A stretch of DNA of 47,739 nt from Lactobacillaceae bacterium AF64-9pH9TA (lineage in GTDB: Bacteria > Bacillota > Bacilli > Lactobacillales > Lactobacillaceae): assembly GCA_027681045.1 (NCBI GenBank), contig JAQDCK010000008.1, positions 18,363 through 66,101 of the forward strand, in the 5' to 3' direction. The first letter of the stretch is position 1, and every line of letters begins with the position of its first letter. Shown here piece after piece: positions 1 to 7,667 of this stretch. The position numbers and the translations under genes are program-made. Under the pieces are notes generated by a model. That model saw only the letters and a list, made by a program, of their open reading frames with translations. It was not told where the DNA came from and made no database searches.

Positions 1-2
1 CG

Positions 3-275
3 CTTGCTTACATAGTTAAGAAAAGCTTCAATCTTGATCCCTTCTCTGGCTGCGTCTTTCTCTTCTGCGGCAGCCGAAGAGATCGTTTCAAAGCACTGTA
101 TTGGGATGGCCAGGGATTCTGGCTGCTCTATAAACGCTTTGAGAACGGGAAGCTGGCCTGGCCGAGCAATGAAGACAAAGTTCGAGAGTTGTCCGATGAG
201 CAAGTCATGTGCTTGATGCAGGGCTTTACCATTGATCCTAAAATTAATACCGCAAGAGCTCGTGAATTGTATTGA
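3..275 (+). CDS. tnpB: IS66 family accessory protein TnpB, C-terminal part (partial)
   Basis: The frame is open from the window edge to a TGA at 273-275 and encodes about 90 residues, so the start lies upstream. The peptide contains the IS66 Orf2 signature: a FCGSRRDRFKALYWDG stretch followed by FWLLYKRFENGKLAWP. IS66 Orf2 is needed with the transposase for transposition, but its biochemical role is poorly defined. It is followed after about 55 bp by the tnpC relic with its own AAGGAGG ribosome site. No damage is visible in this part, although the element as a whole cannot be active because tnpC is broken. Confidence 0.85.
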   Translation, partial: LAYIVKKSFNLDPFSGCVFLFCGSRRDRFKALYWDGQGFWLLYKRFENGKLAWPSNEDKVRELSDEQVMCLMQGFTIDPKINTARARELY

Positions 276-330
276 TTTCACGAGCTTTTCTGGTATTCTT
301 ATGATTATGAATCAAGGAGGGACAACAACT

Positions 331-1755
331 ATGACCGAAAAAGAAACTTTAGCTTTAATCGAAACGCTTAAAGCTAATATCGAAACGCTCAAAGCAAATA
401 ACGAAGAATTGCTCAAGCAGGTTGCCCTTCTTACTGAACAAGTTGCTTATTTGACTAATAAGCTTTACGGCAAATCTTCCGAAAAGAGAGCTGTCAACCC
501 AGATCAGCTGGGCCTTTTTGAGGAAGACAACGCCTCTCAAGATGACGAGGACTTGCCCTCGCATTACCGAAACTATTACCTATAGGAGACGCAAGCAAGT
601 CGGTAAAAAGCAAGACATCTTAGATTCTCTGCCGGGCGAGGAGATTCATCATCGTTTGGATGATCTTACCTGCCCAGACTGTCAGCACGAGCTGAAAGAG
701 ATCGGCAGCTTCTGTGCAAGAGAAGAGCTTCTCTACATTCCAGCCCAGGTTAAGCGAATCGACCATATCCAACACTCCTACAAGTGCCAGCACTGCAGTG
801 ATGAAGCACCAGCTGACAAGATTATCAAAGCACCTATACCCAAGACTCCGTTAACCAACAGTCTTGGCTCAGCTTCTTTGATCTCAAATACTATCTATCA
901 GAAGTACGTTCTCAAGGTTCCTGCCTACCGGCAAGAGAAAGACTTGCGGCGTATGGGCCTTCCGCTTGATCACAAGACGGTTTCTAATTGACACATCAAT
1001 GTCTGCGAGTACTACCTCTCCAGCCTTTACGAAGTCTTGAGAAAAGAGCTGCTAAAACAGGATGTAATTCACGCAGATGAGACGCCATATCGAGTCTTGG
1101 ACAGTGAAAGAGCTAAAGACTACGTCTGGACCTTCTTGTCAGGCAAGCATTCCGAGAAGCCGATTGTCCTGTATCACCATGGATCACGAAAAGGCGCCAA
1201 AGCATGGGATTTCCTCGCGAGCTTCAGCGGATACCTTCATTGTGATCAATATCCTGGCTATTTACGATTAAGCCAATAGGATGTGACTCTTGTAGGCTGT
1301 ATGGCTCATGCAAGACGAAAATTCCATGATTCCTTGCCTAAAGACAAGGCTATAGAATCCGACGCAACTTCAGTGGCTAATCAAGGGATCAACTACTGTA
1401 GTCAAATGTTTAGCCTGGAGCGCGCCTGGGAAGACCTTTCCGCTGAAGAGAGATACGAGAAGCGTCAGTCCGAATTAAAGCCTCTGCTAGAGAAGTTTTC
1501 CGACTGGTGCTCCAAGAAATCAATCTCCGTGTTGCCTTCCGGCAAGCTGGGGACGGCCTTCCAGTATTGCATGAAGCACATGGACAAGTTCATGAACGTT
1601 CTAAAAGATGGTCGCCTTGAACTGTCCAACAACAGAGCAGAACGAGCAGTCAAAGAGATCGTCATGGGACGCAAGAACTGGCTCTTTTCACAGAGCAGTA
1701 CCGGCGCCAAGTCCATGGCTATCATTATGAGCATACTCGAAACTGCCAAGCAAAA
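331..1755 (+). pseudogene. tnpC: IS66 family transposase TnpC, degraded
   Basis: The start at 331 follows AAGGAGG at 315-320. An N-terminal leucine-zipper-like region (residues about 1-60) is followed by a frameshift between about 545 and 585. The rest continues in another frame with in-frame stops TGA at 989-991 and TAG at 1277-1279. Remains of the zinc-binding segment (CPDCQHEL then CQHC) and of the DDE catalytic domain are clear: HADETPYR, HCDQYPGY and the NNRAERAVKEI glutamate region. The frame is then cut by the IS110 insertion after ETAKQ; the missing C-terminus resumes at 3414. With three lesions plus the insertion the gene is non-functional. Confidence 0.92.
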
Positions 1756-1766
1756 CATACTAACCT

Positions 1767-2000
1767 AGTGTTGGATGATTACTCGACGGAGTAGTCGTTC
1801 AACACTTTTTCTTTTACTATGTAAAGTGGAGATGAAGCCAATGCCATAGAGCCATTGGACACTTGATGTCGTAAGCAAAACGGGCAGCTTCACCATTCAA
1901 TTGTGAATCTCGTCTAAGTATGTTGGCTGTTAAAGTCCTGTTGAGAAAATTAGATCTGATTGAATTGGGTGAAGCCAGCTCATCTTCAAGTAAAGCGGAG
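1767..2000 (+). ncRNA. Candidate IS110 bridge RNA region
   Basis: IS110-group elements encode a guide (bridge) RNA in the non-coding end upstream of the transposase, and this end is about 240 nt long here. It opens with a strong hairpin: AGTGTTG at 1767-1773 pairs with CAACACT at 1800-1806, with GA-TACTC/GAGTA-TC inside. The 9-mer AAGCAAAAC of the left target junction (1748-1756) recurs at 1873-1881, as expected for a target guide. AGTATGTT at 1917-1924 is the reverse complement of the left end AACATACT (1754-1761), as expected for a donor guide. The RNA ends are not determined. Confidence 0.5.
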
Positions 2001-2010
2001 GTTTATTCTT

Positions 2011-3219
2011 ATGGATTTGTTGAAAACTGTTTTCGGTATTGATGTTAGCAGCCGGAAGTCTAACGTATGCATTATGGTCAATGGCCAAAAAGTTAATGAC
2101 TATGCCATCTCCAACGATATGGTAGGCTTCAATCAGCTGCTAGGTGACCTTAAGCAGGTTACTAACCCACAGATTATCTTTGAAGCAACTGGTGTATATT
2201 CTAGAAGACTCCAAGCGTTCTTGGACATGCACGAATTGCGCTATGTCATGATGAACCCACTAGAAGCCAAAAGAAAGACAAAAGATGACCTACACCAGAA
2301 CAAGACCGATAAGCTTGATGCCTTGTACCTTGCCAAGCTGCAGTCTGAGCACCCGCAGCGGCTGGCCTACGTTCAAAGCGAAGAATATCAAGAACTGATG
2401 GCCAATAACCGCATCTATGAGCAGGCTTCGCACGATCTGATAACCAACAGGAATAGACTGCACAAAGCCATTCAGCTCACTTTCCCAGAGATTGAGCACC
2501 TAATGGCTAATCCGAGAGGGAAAAACTACTGGAGCATTGTTCTCAGATTCCCACATCCAGATATCGTACTAGAGACAAAAGAAGCCGATATCATCGACTT
2601 CTTAAAAGGCTTATCTGGTATTGGTAAAAAGCGCGCTAACGACATAACGCAAAGCCTTATTCGTTTGGCTAAAGTCGCATGTCCAGCGGTCAAAAAGAAC
2701 TGTGCTCATGTCCGTGGCCTCAAAATGGCTATTAACAACATTCTTAGCGCTGAAGAAGAGTGCCAGACTGCTTTACAGGAGATGGCAAAGCTGGCTCCTA
2801 AGCGAGATCTGGAGATCCTAACAAGTATTCCAGGCATCGGTGAAAACACTGCTCTAAGAATCATTAGTGAGCTTGGGGATATCAGACGATTTAACAACCC
2901 TAACCAATTAAATGCCTTCGTTGGTGTTGATCCTCAGGTTTATGAATCTGGCAACCTCACGGCCCACCTGTCTATTTCAAAGCGCGGGACAGCTATTGGC
3001 AGAAAGGTGCTGTACTTGGCCATAAACCAAATTCAGTCGGCTAAGAAAGCGGGAAATCCTTGCCATATTGCGGATTATTACGAGAAACGAAAACGGTCTT
3101 CTGAGACTGCAAGTCACAAGAAGGCCGCTATCGCATCGATCCATAAATTATTACGGACGATCTTCGCTTTAATTAAGAATGATCAATTATATAGCTATGA
3201 CGTAGCCAAACATAACTAA
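2011..3219 (+). CDS. IS110 family transposase (DEDD recombinase)
   Basis: 402 residues and uninterrupted. The N-terminal RuvC-like domain carries the DEDD set: aspartate in FGIDVSSRK, glutamate in FEATGVYS and the pair in KTDKLDALYLAKL. The C-terminal Tnp domain has the helix-hairpin-helix SIPGIGENTA and the ISKRGTAIGRKVLY region with the serine nucleophile region expected of the family. I chose the ATG at 2011 because GGAGG at 1998-2002 precedes it and the protein then begins MDLLKTVFGID; an upstream ATG at 1960 has no such site. The enzyme recombines element and target DNA under guidance of the element's bridge RNA. It appears potentially active. Confidence 0.92.
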   Translation: MDLLKTVFGIDVSSRKSNVCIMVNGQKVNDYAISNDMVGFNQLLGDLKQVTNPQIIFEATGVYSRRLQAFLDMHELRYVMMNPLEAKRKTKDDLHQNKTDKLDALYLAKLQSEHPQRLAYVQSEEYQELMANNRIYEQASHDLITNRNRLHKAIQLTFPEIEHLMANPRGKNYWSIVLRFPHPDIVLETKEADIIDFLKGLSGIGKKRANDITQSLIRLAKVACPAVKKNCAHVRGLKMAINNILSAEEECQTALQEMAKLAPKRDLEILTSIPGIGENTALRIISELGDIRRFNNPNQLNAFVGVDPQVYESGNLTAHLSISKRGTAIGRKVLYLAINQIQSAKKAGNPCHIADYYEKRKRSSETASHKKAAIASIHKLLRTIFALIKNDQLYSYDVAKHN

Positions 3220-3413
3220 AGACTTTTGTCATAAAAATTGATCCAATAGATATTATAACAGCCTCTTTTTTGAAATTACAGAAGGTGGCTGTATTTATCA
3301 TGCCCTAAATCAGATATTTGACTTGATTCTCCGGGAGCTATTTCTCGATTAGGCCTTTATTTCAAAATAAAATTGCCTAAAATCGTTGATAACACTTGAC
3401 TTAGAGTAGAAAA

Positions 3414-3543
3414 TGGCTTGGATCAATTCAAATATATCAACTATCTTCTAGACAAGCTGCCCAATGAGCTGTCATTATTAGACATTCAGCATCTGGAAGC
3501 CTATTTACCATGGTCTGAGAATGTTCAGCTTCACTATAAGTAA
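3414..3543 (+). pseudogene. tnpC: IS66 transposase C-terminal fragment
   Basis: In the frame that continues tnpC this segment reads NGLDQFKYINYLLDKLPNE, then LEAYLPWSENVQ and a TAA at 3541-3543. That is the standard IS66 transposase C-terminus (the LPW motif). It is separated from the rest of the gene by the IS110 insertion and has no start of its own. Confidence 0.88.
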
Positions 3544-3561
3544 AGTCCCATAAACTGATTA

Positions 3562-3596
3562 ATCCCATCTTAGCATCGCTAGGATGGGATTTTAAT
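3562..3596 (+). terminator. Terminator of the IS66 element
   Basis: ATCCCATC then TAGC is mirrored by GCTA then GATGGGAT with a 3-nt loop, followed by TTTTAA. It lies 19 bp after the IS66 transposase stop codon and just inside the proposed right end. Confidence 0.75.
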
Positions 3597-3619
3597 ATAC
3601 TCTGTTATTGGGTGCTTAC

Positions 3620-3815
3620 CTAAAAGCTGTTCAGCACTCTCATTAAATTTATTTACACTCCTTGACAATCATCAGTAAGATTTGACAAAGAGCCGTAAAT
3701 TTCAGTTGCCAGATATAACAAAAAACTGCAGAACTTCACTGGCAATTGCACCAGTTCATCTTGCGGAAATCGTCTCGTATTATCATGGTCGTGATTTGCT
3801 GGCCAATCTTTTGCT
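3620..3815. other. Stretch without a recognisable gene
   Basis: This joins the right end of IS66 to the XRE regulator relic. A short open frame runs through it on the plus strand, but it has no ribosome site, no recognisable motif and overlaps the regulator antisense. I see no convincing feature here. Confidence 0.5.
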
Positions 3816-4172
3816 TTATCCGTTATTAATCACTGCGTCGATCAATGATTCGATCAGCTTCTTCTGCTGCGCGGTCGCCTTACGGTACTTCAGCAGAATC
3901 TCTTTTTCTTTATCTGAAGCTTCCTCCGGCAATGGAGCATTTCCATAAAAGAAGCTGAGCGGTTTTCCAGTAACTTCACCGATCCGGCGGATCAGCTGGT
4001 CAGATCCATTCTTGTGACCATTTTCAATCCGGCTGATATGCTTGGGATCTACACCGACATCATTTTCCAGCTCCTCCTGCGTTAAGCCATACTCTACTCT
4101 TGCTTCCCTGACCCGGTAGCCGATATCTGCATAATCAAGGCCTGAATGCGAAGAGTCTGAGTTATGCTACAT
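3816..4172 (-). pseudogene. XRE-family helix-turn-helix regulator with a stop at codon 2
   Basis: A reading frame of about 115 codons encodes a Cro/C1-type helix-turn-helix: YRVREARVEYGLTQEELEN, VDPKHISRIENG, then GEVTGKPLSFFYG. This is typical of single-domain DNA-binding regulators in defence or toxin-antitoxin loci. The expected start ATG (4172) has GGAGGT upstream at the right distance, but the next codon is TAG (4169-4167). I find no other ATG, GTG or TTG in frame before the HTH. The product is therefore probably not made unless the amber codon is read through. It lies 168 bp downstream of herA on the same strand and may once have controlled the island. Confidence 0.75.
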
Positions 4173-4340
4173 CTTCTGCCACCTCCTTCATTTCCTTAGT
4201 AGTTCAACTATAGGAAAAATGAAGGGTAGTACGGAACTTGCTGAGAAATCACTTGGTGCGCTTTAAGATCACCTAACGCTAGTGCTAGCGATTTTAGGGT
4301 TTCTTGATATTCGTTACCTTCTCATGCAATATACAAAACC

Positions 4341-6359
4341 TTATGCATTGGTTCTCTTTTGCCATTCATCCACAATAGGCTTCCAATTCACATCTTCATC
4401 GGAATCACTTGTCCAAATATTCCAAAAATCTGGAGTTTCTGAACGTGGCCTCTGTCCGGCGTTTAATGAACGCATTTCAACCATCACTGGAACAGATACA
4501 GCTGATCCTAATATAATTGCAGTTTGAGTGGGTAGTACTGGTAGCTCATTAAGCATATTCCCTAGGTTATCGGGAACTAATCTTCTAACCATCTCCTGAT
4601 CTCTGTCGTTAACAATGCGATGCAATATGAATGAATTACATTGCGAAAGAACTGTCGGCGATAATTCAGCAGGTCTTTGGGAAGACACTATCAATCCCAA
4701 TCCATATTTTCGGCCTTCTCTAGCAATTCTTTCGAATATCTTTGTGCACAGTTGAGATGTATATGAATTTTCATTTTCCGATGTTCTATGAATAAAAGTA
4801 TGTGCCTCCTCCATGACAAGAATCGTTGGTAATACTTTTTTGGTGTTTTTTCTATATCTTTGCAACGCTTCGAATATCAAACGAGATATCGTTGCAACAA
4901 TTAAATGGACAATGTTAGTTGGTAATAGTGATAAATCAATAACACAAATCTTTCCCTTGAGGTCATTACCATTGCCAAGGAAACTATTTATCCAATCTAG
5001 TAACGATATCTTTGGATTATCACCTATTACCGGAGATAATATTGCATTTGCAAGCATACCTCTGATTCGAACTGTCATATAATCCACATATTGGCTAGAT
5101 GAATTATTCTGAGCAATTGAGTCAATGTATGAGGCTAAATCATTTACAGAGAATTCTATTGGATCGTCTTCAGAAATTGATGTTTCAAAATCATTTTCAA
5201 TTCTGATAGAGTCTTTAATGATTTGAAGTTGCTTGAGCATGTTTTCTAATTCATCAGCTTCAAACGGATTATAATAATCATTTCCGTTGTAATTGCCGTA
5301 ATGTTTAGTTATAATCTCCTCTGCGCTATTTACGAAGTTATCAATTTCATTTTTTAGAGTCGGGTCGTCCAATCTATCAGGCATTACTTTTAGGCTTTCA
5401 ACTCGTGCTTTCAATTCCTTTCCAAAATTATTACGTTCACTTTTTGGGCCTATATAATTTTGTAGTGCTAATGAAGTTTTCAAAGAACTCATTAATGCAC
5501 AAATCCATCGATTAACTAATATTATTGGATTTAATCCATTTCCTGGTAAGTCATGCGAAGTCCTTAAATCTCTAAGTGCCTCTCGTAAAATAGGCTTTTG
5601 TATCTTATCGCTTGCTTGAAGAAGGCTTCCCCACTCAGAACTTGTCCACATCCACGCCGGAACTCTTAATTGATTTGATTCTTCAATTGATTTAATGGAA
5701 TATCGATCAACTTCAACCTCCAAATCATTAAATGCAGTTCCATACTCACCGTTTGGGTCAAGAATGATATATCTAGCATTAGGTGAACAATGAATTTCAT
5801 CCACTGCCGCTTCAATAGACCATCTAATCAGGCCAGCAACTGTACAAGATTTTCCACTACCAGTATTCCCAAGAACAGCGACATGTCTTCCAAAAAATTC
5901 ATTAACTGGGAGCTTTACAATTTGATTTGCTAATAATGGTGCCTTACCAATTTCAAAAGATGCGTTTGTTTCAATTTTATTTATCAAATTCAATTCTTCT
6001 TCAGTTGGCAATAGAATCTGATCTCCAACTGTCGGTAAAGAGAAAACACCTCTTTCAAATTTTCTTCCAGTAAGTGTTGCTTCAATATGGCCAAGAATGG
6101 TTAAGCAAATCATCCGTGTGCCAGTAGGTAATTCCACATCGTTTTCACTTTTTATGTGATTGTATCCAATCCAAGTAGTTATCCCAACAAGCATTCCAGT
6201 TTCATTTGGAATAACAAGATAACCATTTATTCTTGGAAAGAGAGAAAATACACCATTTGAAATGGCGACATTTCTCGGTGCTTCATCCAATAAATAAGCT
6301 TTAACTTCCGACGATGACACAGAATCCACTATGCCTACACATCTATCAGCCGTTATCAT
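4341..6359 (-). CDS. herA: HerA/DUF87-type ATPase of a SIR2-HerA defence pair
   Basis: 672 residues. An N-terminal HerA-barrel-like region (about 1-140) precedes a FtsK/HerA-type ATPase with Walker A GNTGSGKS (164-171) and DPNGEYG shortly after. Walker B ILVMEEAHTF (from about 513) is followed by an SSQRPAELSP sensor segment. HerA-family hexamers translocate DNA and, when paired with a SIR2 effector, form a phage-defence complex. The start at 6359 is preferred because AAGGTG lies about 11 nt upstream; an ATG at 6368 is possible. The gene overlaps the end of the SIR2 gene by 14 bp, so the two are translationally coupled. The sequence is clearly more AT-rich than the housekeeping genes in this window, which suggests horizontal acquisition. 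Confidence 0.85.
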   Translation of the reverse strand: MITADRCVGIVDSVSSSEVKAYLLDEAPRNVAISNGVFSLFPRINGYLVIPNETGMLVGITTWIGYNHIKSENDVELPTGTRMICLTILGHIEATLTGRKFERGVFSLPTVGDQILLPTEEELNLINKIETNASFEIGKAPLLANQIVKLPVNEFFGRHVAVLGNTGSGKSCTVAGLIRWSIEAAVDEIHCSPNARYIILDPNGEYGTAFNDLEVEVDRYSIKSIEESNQLRVPAWMWTSSEWGSLLQASDKIQKPILREALRDLRTSHDLPGNGLNPIILVNRWICALMSSLKTSLALQNYIGPKSERNNFGKELKARVESLKVMPDRLDDPTLKNEIDNFVNSAEEIITKHYGNYNGNDYYNPFEADELENMLKQLQIIKDSIRIENDFETSISEDDPIEFSVNDLASYIDSIAQNNSSSQYVDYMTVRIRGMLANAILSPVIGDNPKISLLDWINSFLGNGNDLKGKICVIDLSLLPTNIVHLIVATISRLIFEALQRYRKNTKKVLPTILVMEEAHTFIHRTSENENSYTSQLCTKIFERIAREGRKYGLGLIVSSQRPAELSPTVLSQCNSFILHRIVNDRDQEMVRRLVPDNLGNMLNELPVLPTQTAIILGSAVSVPVMVEMRSLNAGQRPRSETPDFWNIWTSDSDEDVNWKPIVDEWQKRTNA

Positions 6360-7644
6360 GTGTGTCATCACCTTTCTGTAAATCCGTGTAACCCTTTCGA
6401 TTCTCAATCAATCTACTTGCTGTTTCAGTAATTCTATCAATTGATGCTTTTGGCAAATAATATTTAACAAGGGAATCAATTGTTCCAAATTCAGCTCCAG
6501 CTAGCAGCGTAATTTGTGCCATATTTATTGTCTTTAGAAAATTCAATATCCTATCATCAACGTTATAAGCCATGACAATTAAATGAGTAGAGGGAATGCT
6601 TAACATTTCTTTGATAACTTTATTGATATGTGTATCTCCAAAGCCATAGCCAAATGTAAATAAAGTAGAATTTGGGCGGCAAATAGCAAAGCTAAAATCT
6701 CGGAACAATTCCGCATATGGATAGAAAGCCGTTTCAACCGATTTCATTGAATTTGGATAAATCATTAAATGATCTTTATAAGATTTTCCGGCTGGCATTT
6801 TCAGATGTTCTTCCCCAAAATTAAGCGCATCACGGTAGACTGTACCGGCATCTTCATACCAATCTACAGACCCATGCAGTTTTGTAAAACGAACAACTCC
6901 TTCGGCATATCGGAATTCATTTTTTGCATCAGGAGTATGGTAGTAGTAGTCGATAGATGAAGGATTTTCTTCAAATTTAGGTTTGATTTTCCCCCAAAAG
7001 CGATCAAGAATTTTTATTCCAGCTAAATCGCATCCATATTCAATAAATCTATCATAGTTTGTGGTAAATATATGAGTTCTATCTCTAGTAGCATTTCGGC
7101 TGGCAAAAGTAAAAAGGAATGACTCGAGATAACCCATTGCCTCTTCATATTGCTTCGAATTATTCTCTTTGCATTTCTCAATGTTGAATTCTGACCCGAG
7201 AATACTATCTGAAAATTTTTCCAGAACATTATTCAGGCATTCACTCAACTTGTTCGCATTATCGTTGTTATCGATCTGATAGCCAGCAAGTAATGAATAT
7301 GCCGTTCTTAATTGATCTTCTATATTCGCTTTCCCACGTCCTAAACGTTCAGCAGATTTACCAGAAAATAAATTTATTTTTTCAGAAAATGGTCCAAAGT
7401 CTGCTAGATTCATCGAGGAAGAGCTGACTCCAGCAGCATTACATACAGACATGGTAAGGCCAGCACCTAAAAGTAAGGACAAATGTTCTGACTGCAAAGC
7501 AGCACTTAGCCATGGCTCAATTTGTTTCTTATATGTTTCACGTGTTGAATCATCATTTGATGCAATCTGTTCAACCACTTGTTCATAAGAACCAATTTTA
7601 AGGTAATTTTTCGCCTCTTTTATTGTCTCGAAGCTACATTTCAT
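6346..7644 (-). CDS. SIR2-like domain protein, probable NADase effector of the HerA pair
   Basis: 432 residues from the ATG at 7644, which has a GGGGGA site upstream. A GTG at 7671 that overlaps the brxL stop would add nine residues and cannot be excluded. SIR2 motifs are in order: LLLGAGLTMS (nucleotide-binding GAG at 60-62), FTTNYDRFIE (TTNYD at 194-198), KLHGS with the candidate catalytic histidine (255-259), and FGYGFGDTHI further on. SIR2-domain effectors next to HerA ATPases deplete NAD on infection. That role here is inferred from the neighbour and not shown by the sequence alone. It sits between brxL and herA with overlaps at both ends. Base composition is AT-rich like herA and unlike brxL, so the pair was probably acquired together. 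Confidence 0.85.
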   Translation of the reverse strand: MKCSFETIKEAKNYLKIGSYEQVVEQIASNDDSTRETYKKQIEPWLSAALQSEHLSLLLGAGLTMSVCNAAGVSSSSMNLADFGPFSEKINLFSGKSAERLGRGKANIEDQLRTAYSLLAGYQIDNNDNANKLSECLNNVLEKFSDSILGSEFNIEKCKENNSKQYEEAMGYLESFLFTFASRNATRDRTHIFTTNYDRFIEYGCDLAGIKILDRFWGKIKPKFEENPSSIDYYYHTPDAKNEFRYAEGVVRFTKLHGSVDWYEDAGTVYRDALNFGEEHLKMPAGKSYKDHLMIYPNSMKSVETAFYPYAELFRDFSFAICRPNSTLFTFGYGFGDTHINKVIKEMLSIPSTHLIVMAYNVDDRILNFLKTINMAQITLLAGAEFGTIDSLVKYYLPKASIDRITETASRLIENRKGYTDLQKGDDTHDNG

Positions 7645-7667
7645 AATCTCGTTTCCCCCATGTGACT

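Larger units (their letters stand above)
1756..3413 (+). mobile_element. IS110-family insertion sequence inserted in IS66 tnpC
   Basis: Removing about 1.66 kb between the AAAA at 1752-1755 and the AAAA at 3410-3413 rejoins the IS66 transposase frame exactly (ETAKQ-NGLDQF). This defines the element to within the 4-bp ambiguity. There are no long terminal inverted repeats and no clear target duplication beyond the shared AAAA, as is normal for IS110. The element holds one intact transposase gene, a 255-bp upstream non-coding end and a roughly 190-bp downstream end. Confidence 0.85.
1..3619 (+). mobile_element. IS66-family insertion sequence, right-hand part, interrupted by IS110
   Basis: The left end lies outside the window. 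Visible parts are the tail of the accessory gene tnpB, a decayed tnpC transposase and the C-terminal codons of tnpC on the far side of an inserted IS110 element. A likely right terminus is GGGTGCTTAC at 3610-3619. Its reverse complement begins GTAAG, the usual start of IS66-family inverted repeats. The left inverted repeat is not in the window, so the exact end is inferred. Confidence 0.75.

Noticed and set aside
1037..1768. Separate small genes in the IS66 region
   Set aside because: They are in one frame, separated only by stop codons, and together give one transposase.
3682..3948. Plus-strand open frame of 88 codons
   Set aside because: It runs antisense to the XRE regulator, has no ribosome site and no family resemblance.
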